64,000 bases of DNA from the NCBI RefSeq assembly GCF_946479965.1, contig NZ_CAMLHX010000020.1, forward strand, positions 5,634 through 69,633. The letters are read 5' to 3'. The stretch is from an uncultured Mucilaginibacter sp. GTDB lineage: Bacteria; Bacteroidota; Bacteroidia; Sphingobacteriales; Sphingobacteriaceae. Shown here in pieces: positions 44,251-53,100 of the stretch. Below the pieces are notes generated by a model. The model saw only the letters and a program-made list of their open reading frames with translations. It was not told the DNA's origin and ran no database searches. The translations under genes and the position numbers were made by a program. The first letter of the stretch is position 1, and each line of letters begins with the position of its first letter.

Positions 44251-44301
44251 ATGATCAAACTTTACCCCTTTCAAATCGCTGTAGTTCGTTGCTGTTGCTG
44301 A
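44251..44301 (+). CDS. Poly-cysteine upstream ORF (leader peptide)
   Basis: 16-codon ORF MIKLYPFQIAVVRCCC ending in TGC TGT TGC TGA. It lies between a consensus promoter and the TonB-receptor start 65 bp later. Short leaders ending in consecutive Cys codons are known as cysteine-responsive attenuators in mycobacteria. I see no hairpin terminator in 44302-44366, so the mechanism, if any, is more likely translational. Short length leaves room for chance. Confidence 0.55.
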   Translation: MIKLYPFQIAVVRCCC

Positions 44302-44366
44302 TTGATATTTCAATAAAACCAAGCAATTACATCAACAACTCATTCTTAGCACACAATAACAAACAA

Positions 44367-46985
44367 ATGAAATTTATTAGCAACACAGTAAAATTTTTAC
44401 TGTTAACATTTTTGGTTTACTCATCGCCGGCAGCCTTTGCCCAAAATGTAGTAACAGGGGTAGTAAAAAACTCTAAGGGCGTGGTAGTGCCCGGCGCAAC
44501 CGTTACCATTAGAGGTACAACTACAGCAGTAGCTGCTGACGAACAGGGTGTATTCTCCATTACGCCGAAAGTGGAAACTCCTTTTTATCTCCAGGTAAAA
44601 TCAGTTGGTTTTAAACCACAGGATTTCCAGGTTTTGTCTTTCCAAACCACTCCATTAGAATTAACCTTAGTTGAAGACGATCTGCTAAGCGAAATAGTTG
44701 TAACATCCCGTCGTCGCAGAGAGCTTTTACAGGATGTTCCTATTCCTGTTTCTGTTGTAGGTGGTACACAGATAGATCAGGCCGGTGCATTTAATGTTAA
44801 TTACGTTAAACAATTTGTACCATCTTTACAGTTATATACTTCAAACCCGCGTAATACCGGTATCAACATTCGTGGTATTGGTTCACCGTTCGGTTTAACA
44901 AACGACGGCCTGGATCCGGGTGTTGGTGTTTATGTTGATGGTGTGTATTACGCCCGCCCTGCAGTTGCTACGTTCGACTTTATTGACGTAGAGAACATTG
45001 AGGTATTGCGCGGCCCGCAAGGAACCTTATTCGGTAAAAATACCGCTGCGGGTGCATTCAACATTACTACCCGCAAGCCAAGCTTTACGCCCGGTTATAC
45101 CTTCGAGACCAGCTTTGGTAACTTTGGTTACATACAAGGTAAAGCCGCTATAACCGGTCCGTTAAGCAAAACTATTGCTGCACGTTTATCATTCTCGGGC
45201 ACTCAACGCGACGGTTTAGTTCAAAATGTTCGCACCGGTAGATCTGTTAATGATCTTAACAACTTAGGTGCGCGTTTACAGTTCCTATACAAACCTTCTG
45301 ATAACGTCTCTATCACCTTAGCAGGCGACGCGTCTGATCAAAAACCCGAGGGTTATGCGCAAGTTGTTGCAGGCGTGGCTCCTACAAAACGTGCGGCGTA
45401 TCGCCAATTTAATGCTATCGTGAACGATCTGGGTTACAAACTACCAAGTTTAAACGCTTTTGACCGTGTGATAGACCATGATACTCCATGGAGATCAGGT
45501 AACAAATTAGGCGGTGTATCATTAAACGGCGACTTTAAAATTGGCCCGGGTACTTTAACCTCCACCACTGCATACCGCTATTGGGACTGGGATCCATCAA
45601 ACGACCGTGACTTTACAGGCCTGCCTGTATTACAAAAATCTCAAAACCCGGCTAAACACCATAACTGGTCTCAGGAAATACGTTATGCGGGCGACTTCGC
45701 TAAAAACTTAAGCGGTGTTGTTGGTGTGTTTTATCTGGATCAGGAAGTTAAAATTACCGGTACTGAAGAGTCTGGCGCGGCTCAATGGCGCTTTTCTAAA
45801 AGCTCAACCGGTAACAATGCCAACACTCCAGGTACCACTAACGATCAATTATGGGCAACACCAGGTTTGTTAGAAGGTTATGGCATTTATACAAACGCTT
45901 CCATCAAATCAAAAAGCGCCGCGGCATTTGGTAGTATTGACTATGAATTTGCTAAAAACTTCCACATTATACCCGGTGCACGTATAAATTACGACAAAAA
46001 GGATGTTTTCTATGATCGCCAGGCAAGAGGCGGCCTTGATATAGCTAACAGCGGTTACAGTGCTGCAATAAAAACTGAACTTCAAAAAATTAAAAACGGC
46101 GTATATAGCAGCCAAAACTACGCGACAACTGTTGATGAGAACAATTTCACCTTCTCGTTAACCGCGGCTTACAGACCGGGCACAAGATTTAACGCTTTTG
46201 CTACTTACTCAACAAGCTACAAGCCTGTGGGTGTTAACGTAGCCGGCTTGCCATCACCTGAAGCAGGTAAAACAATATTAGATTACGCTGTGATCAAACC
46301 TGAAAAAACACGTCACTATGAAATTGGCTTCAAAAGCACGCCATTGGACAACTTTATTGTGAATCTGACTTTCCATAATTCAGATATTGATAACTACCAA
46401 ACCAACGTGCAATCTGCAGATCTAACGGTTAACCGTGGTTACATAGCCAATGCCGAGAAAGTAAATGTAAAAGGTGTTGAGTTAGATGCCAACATCAAGG
46501 TAGATCAACATTTCTCATTCTACGGTAACGCTGCCTGGACCGACGCTAAATACGTTAAGTTCACTAACGCCCCACTTCCATTAGAAGAAACAGGTTTATT
46601 GCCTCCGTTTAAAGATATATCAGGCGGTGCACTTCCGGGTGTGTCAAAATGGGCAGGTGCAATAGGTGGCGAATTTGCTACCAAGGCTAATTTCCTGACC
46701 AATACGACCTCACAGTTCTTTTTAGCGGTAGATGGTTCATTCCGTTCATCGTTCTCATCAAGTGCATCACCATCAGCTTATTTAAACATAGCCGGTTACG
46801 GATTGGTTAACGGCCGTTTAGGCTTTAAAGCTACACGTGGTATCAGCGCGTATGTATGGGCTCGTAACCTGCTTAACCAAAACTATTTTGAGCAGTTACT
46901 ACCGGCAGGTGGTAACGCGGGTCACTACGCAGGTGTATTGGGCGACCAAAGAACACTTGGAGTAACATTAAGATATTCTTTATAG
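44367..46985 (+). CDS. TonB-dependent outer-membrane receptor
   Basis: 872 aa. The ATG at 44367 begins a clean signal peptide (ending PAAFAQ); upstream in-frame starts would bury it. CarboxypepD-regulatory domain at residues ~27-105 (VVTGVVKNSKGVVVPGATVT). A plug follows with VEDDLLSEIVVTSRRRRELL and RGPQGTLFGKNTAAGAFNI. The beta-barrel ends LGDQRTLGVTLRYSL, with a terminal aromatic-type strand. The sequence type is CirA/FecA-like (siderophore-type), not SusC-like, and no SusD follows. The substrate is unknown; the poly-Cys leader would favour a sulfur-linked compound, an inference only. Confidence 0.92.
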   Translation: MKFISNTVKFLLLTFLVYSSPAAFAQNVVTGVVKNSKGVVVPGATVTIRGTTTAVAADEQGVFSITPKVETPFYLQVKSVGFKPQDFQVLSFQTTPLELTLVEDDLLSEIVVTSRRRRELLQDVPIPVSVVGGTQIDQAGAFNVNYVKQFVPSLQLYTSNPRNTGINIRGIGSPFGLTNDGLDPGVGVYVDGVYYARPAVATFDFIDVENIEVLRGPQGTLFGKNTAAGAFNITTRKPSFTPGYTFETSFGNFGYIQGKAAITGPLSKTIAARLSFSGTQRDGLVQNVRTGRSVNDLNNLGARLQFLYKPSDNVSITLAGDASDQKPEGYAQVVAGVAPTKRAAYRQFNAIVNDLGYKLPSLNAFDRVIDHDTPWRSGNKLGGVSLNGDFKIGPGTLTSTTAYRYWDWDPSNDRDFTGLPVLQKSQNPAKHHNWSQEIRYAGDFAKNLSGVVGVFYLDQEVKITGTEESGAAQWRFSKSSTGNNANTPGTTNDQLWATPGLLEGYGIYTNASIKSKSAAAFGSIDYEFAKNFHIIPGARINYDKKDVFYDRQARGGLDIANSGYSAAIKTELQKIKNGVYSSQNYATTVDENNFTFSLTAAYRPGTRFNAFATYSTSYKPVGVNVAGLPSPEAGKTILDYAVIKPEKTRHYEIGFKSTPLDNFIVNLTFHNSDIDNYQTNVQSADLTVNRGYIANAEKVNVKGVELDANIKVDQHFSFYGNAAWTDAKYVKFTNAPLPLEETGLLPPFKDISGGALPGVSKWAGAIGGEFATKANFLTNTTSQFFLAVDGSFRSSFSSSASPSAYLNIAGYGLVNGRLGFKATRGISAYVWARNLLNQNYFEQLLPAGGNAGHYAGVLGDQRTLGVTLRYSL

Positions 46986-47004
46986 GTTAATACAATTGAT
47001 GATG

Positions 47005-47036
47005 AAAGGCCGCTCCGAAAGGACGGCCTTTTTTTG
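47005..47036 (+). terminator. Terminator of the TonB-receptor gene
   Basis: AAAGGCCG (47005-47012) pairs with CGGCCTTT (47024-47031), followed by a T run. 20 bp after the receptor stop. Confidence 0.88.
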
Positions 47037-47076
47037 TTTGTACTACTCTCTGCATTTTTACAGATATTTTAAAAAA

Positions 47077-47104
47077 AAGCCCTGGCGGAGTAACGCCAGG
47101 GCTT
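47077..47104 (-). terminator. Terminator of the small lipoprotein gene
   Basis: AAGCCCTGGCG (47077-47087) and CGCCAGGGCTT (47094-47104) form an 11-bp stem; on the minus strand it is followed by eight T. Confidence 0.88.
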
Positions 47105-47117
47105 ACAACTTTCACCG

Positions 47118-47279
47118 TTACATTATGCCCAAATAATCATTTCCATCACCAGCCTCTGTTTCAAGCGTTTTAACGTTCGATTGTACAGGTTTCTTAGGTG
47201 CAACAGTTTCTTTTGTGCATGCATTTAAGCATACAGAAACGATAATGCTTAATGCTAATACTTTTGCTAATTTCTTCAT
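47118..47279 (-). CDS. Small lipoprotein, 53 aa
   Basis: The ORF encodes a Lys-rich start, hydrophobic signal and lipobox CLNAC, then a short hydrophilic tail KETVAPKKPVQSNVKTLE with an acidic end (EAGDGNDYLGIM). It has its own terminator at 47077-47104, which supports expression. No homologue recognised. It sits between the TonB receptor and GH97 and has no other partner. Confidence 0.65.
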   Translation of the reverse strand: MKKLAKVLALSIIVSVCLNACTKETVAPKKPVQSNVKTLETEAGDGNDYLGIM

Positions 47280-47336
47280 ACAAATATGGTTAAGGTTAAA
47301 ATATATTTAAATATATATGTTAATTTACAAAACAAC

Positions 47337-47361
47337 AAAGCCCTGCATAATGCAAGGCTTC
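47337..47361 (-). terminator. Terminator of the GH97 gene
   Basis: AAGCC-TGCAT and ATGCA-GGCTT arms form a hairpin, with T-rich sequence on the minus strand after it. 21 bp beyond the GH97 stop. Confidence 0.72.
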
Positions 47362-47382
47362 GTTAAATATAAACTCTAATTA

Positions 47383-49329
47383 TTACTTTATCACAAACCC
47401 ACCATTAGGCTGAATTTCGATTTCCAATTCACCGTTTTTGGCGATATCTATTTGCTTGGTGAAGGTAGCTTTAGCGCTGTCATCATTATAAAGCTGCACC
47501 TTTTTACCGGCTATCATAGGTAACTTAAGTTTAAGCTTCAAAACCTCTTTATTAGCATTGGCACCTGCTATGTACCATCTATCCAAATGCCTGCGGGCTA
47601 TTACCGCGCTTTTACCAGGGTATCCATCAATGTAAACTGTTTCATCCCATGTAGTTGGAACAGTTTTCATAAAATCAATTTCAAAGGCAGGCACGTCTGT
47701 TAAGTTATTAGGTGCAAGCGCGAAAAACTGCACTGAATTTTGAAACAAAACAGCTGTTGCCAACTGAAATGCATCCGTTGTTAAACGCGGGCTACGGCCC
47801 TGGTTTGTTTTGGTAAGGAACTTATTTAAGAATACGCCACCAAACTCCATGTTTCCAACAGCATTACGGATAAATGGATGGAAAGTAGCATAAACCGCCT
47901 CTGTTTGGCGATTACCTTGGTTAAAATAAACCATTTCTGATGCCAAAACAGCCTCGCTGCCTACATAGTTAGGATACATACGCTCCCAGCCGCGTGGCAA
48001 GGTTGCACCGTGAACATCTATCATCAGTCCATAATCATTACCATCTGAGAAGATATCCTCATATAGTCGGATAGTTTCTTGTTTATCGCCACCCCAAAAG
48101 TCAACTTTAAGGCCTACCACACCAATATCGCGCAGCCATTTCATTTCTTTTTTCCGTTCAATAGAAGTATTCATCTTATCGCGCGGGCCCTGCGGAGCGT
48201 CATTAAACTGACCGTTTGAGTTGTACCATAAAAACACGCCTACTTTTTTTGACGCTGCGTATTTAACCAACCGCGTCATTTTCTCCTTACCAACATTTTT
48301 GTCCCACAAAGCATCCATCAATATAAAATCGTACTTAAGCGCGGCAGCCAGGTCAATATACTTAACCTGATCTGCATAGTTCATGCTGTTATCCTGCCAT
48401 AATATCCAGCTCCAGGTGCCTTTGCCGTATTTATAAACTTTTGATGCTTTGTATAATGGATCAACTACATCATAAGGAATTGTAGTCTCTACAATAGGCT
48501 TTAAATTGTCGCCCACAGTAATGGTTCTCCACGGCGTATGGCCCGGCAATGATATTGCGGCCCCCGTTGATCCAAATCCGTTATTTTGCTTAACACTTGG
48601 ATACTCAATTGAATAAACGCCATCTGCCGATATCTCGCTTAAGTGTGATGCGCAGTATAAACTGCTTAAGCCGGTTTCTGATATTAAAACCCATCCATCA
48701 GTACCAACATGGAACAGACCCGGGAAAACATAACCATCTGCTGCCGGGCGTGGTTTTACCATCGGCGCATCGGCTACATAGGCGCTTTCGTAACTCGGTG
48801 CCGTGCGGGCGAAACCTGTCATAGCCGCCATGTTGTTAGAAAGGAATGTAGTTGTTGCTGCGGGGAACTTAAAGCCTGTGGCCTCCTTCTCAACCACGCA
48901 TGACATGCGCTCGCCCATTGGCTCTATTTGATAACGGAACGCGATGTTATTATTGCTTACCTGGAACTCCACATTCAACTTACGTTGCTTAGCGTTCTCC
49001 AACACATAGATAAGTTTATTGGCCACATAATGGATCTTAGAGCGCTTTATCTTATCCTGTGTGTAATTTTTGTCGACCACACCCTGTGTGTTGCTTAAAT
49101 ACTTCATGCCGGTGCTAAAATCGCCCTCGTTAGTGGTAAGCCCTAAAGGCGACTTATCTATCATGGTTTTACCCTTGTAGGTAACCGTGTAAGCGGGCTT
49201 TCCGTCGGTAACGGTAATGCCTACACTTAATTGTTTATCCGGGCTAACAACCGAGATATCCTGCGCATAACTATTAAGCGTTAAAGCGCCTAAACATACC
49301 GCAAGCAGCGTGGAACTAAAAAATTTCAT
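47383..49329 (-). CDS. Glycoside hydrolase family 97 (SusB-like)
   Basis: 648-aa exported alpha-glycosidase. Signal peptide to LNSYAQD. The N-domain is a super-sandwich (~25-280) starting ISVVSPDKQLSVGITVTDG, then a TIM barrel (DFILMDALWDKN, FLWYNSNGQFNDAPQG, GLKVDFWGGDKQ, MIDVHGATLPRGWERMYP) and a C-terminal beta domain. The Asp in KVDF lies where retaining GH97 galactosidases carry the nucleophile, but inverting glucosidases differ at other sites I cannot align by eye, so the specificity is open. It is calcium-dependent in known members. Monocistronic with its own terminator. Confidence 0.9.
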   Translation of the reverse strand: MKFFSSTLLAVCLGALTLNSYAQDISVVSPDKQLSVGITVTDGKPAYTVTYKGKTMIDKSPLGLTTNEGDFSTGMKYLSNTQGVVDKNYTQDKIKRSKIHYVANKLIYVLENAKQRKLNVEFQVSNNNIAFRYQIEPMGERMSCVVEKEATGFKFPAATTTFLSNNMAAMTGFARTAPSYESAYVADAPMVKPRPAADGYVFPGLFHVGTDGWVLISETGLSSLYCASHLSEISADGVYSIEYPSVKQNNGFGSTGAAISLPGHTPWRTITVGDNLKPIVETTIPYDVVDPLYKASKVYKYGKGTWSWILWQDNSMNYADQVKYIDLAAALKYDFILMDALWDKNVGKEKMTRLVKYAASKKVGVFLWYNSNGQFNDAPQGPRDKMNTSIERKKEMKWLRDIGVVGLKVDFWGGDKQETIRLYEDIFSDGNDYGLMIDVHGATLPRGWERMYPNYVGSEAVLASEMVYFNQGNRQTEAVYATFHPFIRNAVGNMEFGGVFLNKFLTKTNQGRSPRLTTDAFQLATAVLFQNSVQFFALAPNNLTDVPAFEIDFMKTVPTTWDETVYIDGYPGKSAVIARRHLDRWYIAGANANKEVLKLKLKLPMIAGKKVQLYNDDSAKATFTKQIDIAKNGELEIEIQPNGGFVIK

Positions 49330-49370
49330 AAATAATGTATTGGTGTTATAATGGTTTTGACAACTTATAG

Positions 49371-49378
49371 CAAATGTA
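49371..49378 (-). promoter_or_regulatory. Candidate -7 box for GH97
   Basis: TACATTTG on the minus strand is an exact TAnnTTTG, 42 bp before the GH97 start. No clear TTG sits 19 bp further up. Confidence 0.4.
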
Positions 49379-49507
49379 TAATTGTTTTTAAAACACTTAT
49401 TGTTTTTCGCGATTTTTTTAGCAGAATATAGATAATTCGGTAGTTATAATGATAGCCAAAACCGCGTTTAGCTTTTGTTGTTTAAAGATTAATTAAGACA
49501 AGCATTT

Positions 49508-49987
49508 ATGGCAGAAAGTAAAATAGCAGAATTAAGCAGGTTAATGGCTCAAAAAGGCCTCACTATTTCTTTTGCAGAAAGCGCTACAGCGGGATGGCTC
49601 TGTTCAGAATTTGCATCAGAACACTCAGGCAAAGTTTTAAAAGGCGGCATTGTTTGCTATGATGCCGATCTGAAAGTGTCATTATTAGGTGTTCCGCGCG
49701 AATTATTTGACAAGTTTACGCCCGAGTCAATGGAAGTAACGCGGGACCTGGCAGAACGATTAGACTCAAAGATACCATCAGATATCCAGGTGGGTGTTAC
49801 CGGCCTAACCGCACCCGGTGGCAGCGAGACAGCCGAAAAGCCTGTGGGTACCATGTTTGTTTTTGCAGTGGTTAAGGGGAAGCCCTGTAGCTTCAGGAAA
49901 GTATTTTCCGGCTCGCGCGAGGATATTATTCATCAAACCATTCAAGCTACGGCAGAGCTGCTAATAGATGCGGTAAAAGCTCTGTAA
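49508..49987 (+). CDS. CinA C-terminal domain protein (nicotinamide-nucleotide amidohydrolase type)
   Basis: 159-aa single-domain PncC/CinA-C protein: ISFAESATAGWLCSEFASEH at the N-terminus, GGIVCYDADLKVSLLGV, and the VGVTGLTAPGGSE motif with catalytic residues. PncC converts NMN to nicotinic acid mononucleotide in NAD recycling. The COG1058 N-terminal domain of full CinA is absent. It is divergent from GH97. Confidence 0.88.
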   Translation: MAESKIAELSRLMAQKGLTISFAESATAGWLCSEFASEHSGKVLKGGIVCYDADLKVSLLGVPRELFDKFTPESMEVTRDLAERLDSKIPSDIQVGVTGLTAPGGSETAEKPVGTMFVFAVVKGKPCSFRKVFSGSREDIIHQTIQATAELLIDAVKAL

Positions 49988-50170
49988 ATCAAGCAATATC
50001 TCTCAAGCGCCCGATCAACTAAAATTTTAATTTTCATTTTTACTAGGGTTTAGTACGTCTACAATGCTCCTATCATTAGACAAAACTTATCTATTTTAAT
50101 TATTAGTGGTTAAATTGTAAGTTTATCTAAACCTAAATAAACCCACTAAACCGCCACAATCCTTGTAAAA

Positions 50171-53100
50171 ATGAGCATTCAGTATACTAATACCGTTAAT
50201 TATTTGCGTGGGCCGGTTATTGTAGCGTTTTGGTTTATTTGCTTTATACTCTGTGCCAGCCCTTCATTTGCAAATGAATTAATAGTTGATAAAGCGCCCC
50301 ATCAAATGCGGGCCGATAGTACCCGGTTTAATATTAGCGGAAGGGTACTTGATGAGACCGGTGAACCCCTACCCGGCGCTACGGTTTTTATCAGTAACTC
50401 AAAATGGGCCGCAAGTACCGACAATAAGGGGATGTTTAAAATCACAGAAATTCCGGCCGGAAATTACGAAGTACTGGTGCGTATGATGGGCTTTTCAACT
50501 TTTACGAAAGTATTCAGCATAACAAACAGATCAGTTACTATAAACGTAACGCTAAATCCGGATGCAATTGCATTAAGCGAAGCAAAGATAGTTGCCAAAC
50601 CCGACGGAAACAGAGCGCGGTATTTGAAAACATTTACAGAAGTATTTATAGGCCAATCTGATAACGCTAAAAAGAGTAAAATACTTAATAGCGACGTGAT
50701 CAGGTTTCAGTACATAAAAGCTACAGGTACATTAACTGCCCGCTCCACAGACTTTATCAAAGTAGAAAACGCGGGGTTGGGTTACAATATATATTACCTC
50801 TTAAATTCCTTTGCTTTTAACCAACGCGATCAAACCTTTGCTTACGATGGTAAGATATTTTTTGAAGAGCTAACCGGTGATGAAAAAAAACAAACTGAGT
50901 GGAGCAAAAATCGTTCACTTGCTTACTATGGCTCAATGCAGCATTTTTTCAGGGCTCTTTCTGCCGGAACCACAGATGCAGAAGGATTTAAGGTTTACAA
51001 AATTGCCGATGCCGAGTTAGGTCAAACTCCAAATTATAACAGTTCAGGCTCGGCCCGGACGGGTAACATAGCTATAAACCGTATAAACATTGACCGATCT
51101 AACCTAAAACCTATAAAACCCGATTCGCTGTTTAAAACTGTTGGTTTTAACAAGGTTTTAAAAATACCGTTGCTTGTAAAAAACGACGACACTACCCGTT
51201 TTTACGTTTGTTATATGAACCAAAGGGAGCCCACAAGGTTTGTTAGCTCGGGCGCGCATTTAAATATACCAATACAAAACGGGCAAGTTTCAAGAGTTTT
51301 TCAGTTGACTGACAATATCATATTAAACAAAAACGGCACATTAAACCCTCAAAAAAATGTGTTGCTTGAAGGCTTTTGGGGTTGGCACCGGGTTGGCGAT
51401 GTTTTACCGGAGGAGTTTATACCTCCTGCGGGGGTAAATACACAAAAGACACTGGCAAAGAATACAGACCTGCCAATGAAGCAAGGTCCGGCTGAAAAGA
51501 TACAGGCCGACAGTACACGTTTTAGCTTTACGGGCCGGGTGATAGATGAGAAAGGCGAGCCTATGCCAGGGGCAACAATTTTTATCACTAATACCAAATG
51601 GGCTGCAAGTGCAAACAGTGAAGGTATGTTTAAACTTTCCGGCATTTCACCGGGTACTTATGAAGTGCTGGTGCGCATGATGGGTTTTGTAACCTTTACA
51701 AAAGCATTCAGCATAACAGACAGATCAGTTACTATAAACGTAACGCTAAATCAAGATGCAATTGCATTGAGCGAAGCAAAGATAGTTGCCAAACCCGACG
51801 GCAACCGAGCGCGTTATTTGAAAATATTTACAGAGGCGTTTATTGGCCAGTCTGACAATGGCAGAAAAAGCAGAATTATTAACAGTGATGTAATAAGGTT
51901 TAAAAACAATGAGGCGACTAATACACTAACAGCCCGCTCAACAGATCTCATCAAAATAGAAAACCTCGGGTTAGGTTATAATGTGTATTACCTGCTAAAC
52001 TCTTCTGCAATTAACCATCAACAAATATCGTCATCCTTCGCGTTTGACGGGAAGGTATTTTTTGAAGAACTAAAAGGCGACGACAAAAAGCAAAAGGAAT
52101 GGAGCCAAAATCGTTCTGCTGCGTATTATGGTTCAATGCGCCATTTTTTTAAGGCCTTGTATGAAGGCACTACTGATGCTGAAGGATTTAAGATCTATAA
52201 ACTTGCCGACTCAGAGTTAGGTCGGCCTACAAAATTAAACACGCGCGAGGCCAACGCGTATATAGCAGGTTTGATGCTCAATCGCGTAAATATTAACCTG
52301 GCAAGCCTTAAACCTGTAAAACCTGATTCACTATATAAAGTAGTGAATATAAACAAGGTTTTGCAGCTGCCAATATTGGTAAAAGATGGAGACACCACGC
52401 GCTTTTATTTTTGCTATACCCGTAAAGGCGAACCTTCCAGGTTTTTAAATTCGGGCGCGCATCTAAATCTCCCTGTACCAAACGCGCAAATTTCATCGCT
52501 TCGCCAGTTGGGGAATGATGATGTAATAATAAACAAAAACGGCACTTTAACTCCGCAGCAAAATGTAATAAATGAAGGCTTCTGGACCTGGCAACGGGTT
52601 GGTGATGTGTTGCCCGAAGAATTTATTGAACAGATGCAGATAAACAAAGAACCTTTAGCGGCCTACCCCTTAGCACAAACCGGTAACGTTGAAAATATCC
52701 ACATACAAATGGACCGGTCGTGGTATTTAAAAGGCGATACAGCATGGTTGAAGTTATATGTTGTGGATGCAAATAACAGACCATCTACCGATAGTAAAGT
52801 TTGCTTTATAGAGCTGATTGATGCTAACAAACGCATTATTAAAAATCTGCGTTTGCCATTAAATATGGGCACAGCCTGGGGAGAGTTAGCACTTAGCGAT
52901 AGCCTGCTAAAAAAAGGGGCATACTTGCTCAGGGCCTACACCAATAACATGTTAAAAAATGGCAATGCTTTTTTTTACCAAACCATCCGTATAGCTGATC
53001 TTAACATTGCAACAGCAAAGACCAGAAGTGCAACAACGAAGCAATTGCAAACCGGCTCTGACAGTTTAACTATCCGATTTTTTCCGGAAGGAGGGTCGCT

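Noticed and set aside
44302..44366. Possible terminator after the poly-Cys leader
   Set aside because: No stem-loop with a T run could be found by eye, so attenuation by termination is not claimed.
49450..49497. Short ORF ending near FCCLKIN upstream of the cinA-like gene
   Set aside because: Only two Cys, not at the end, no promoter match or hairpin; likely chance.
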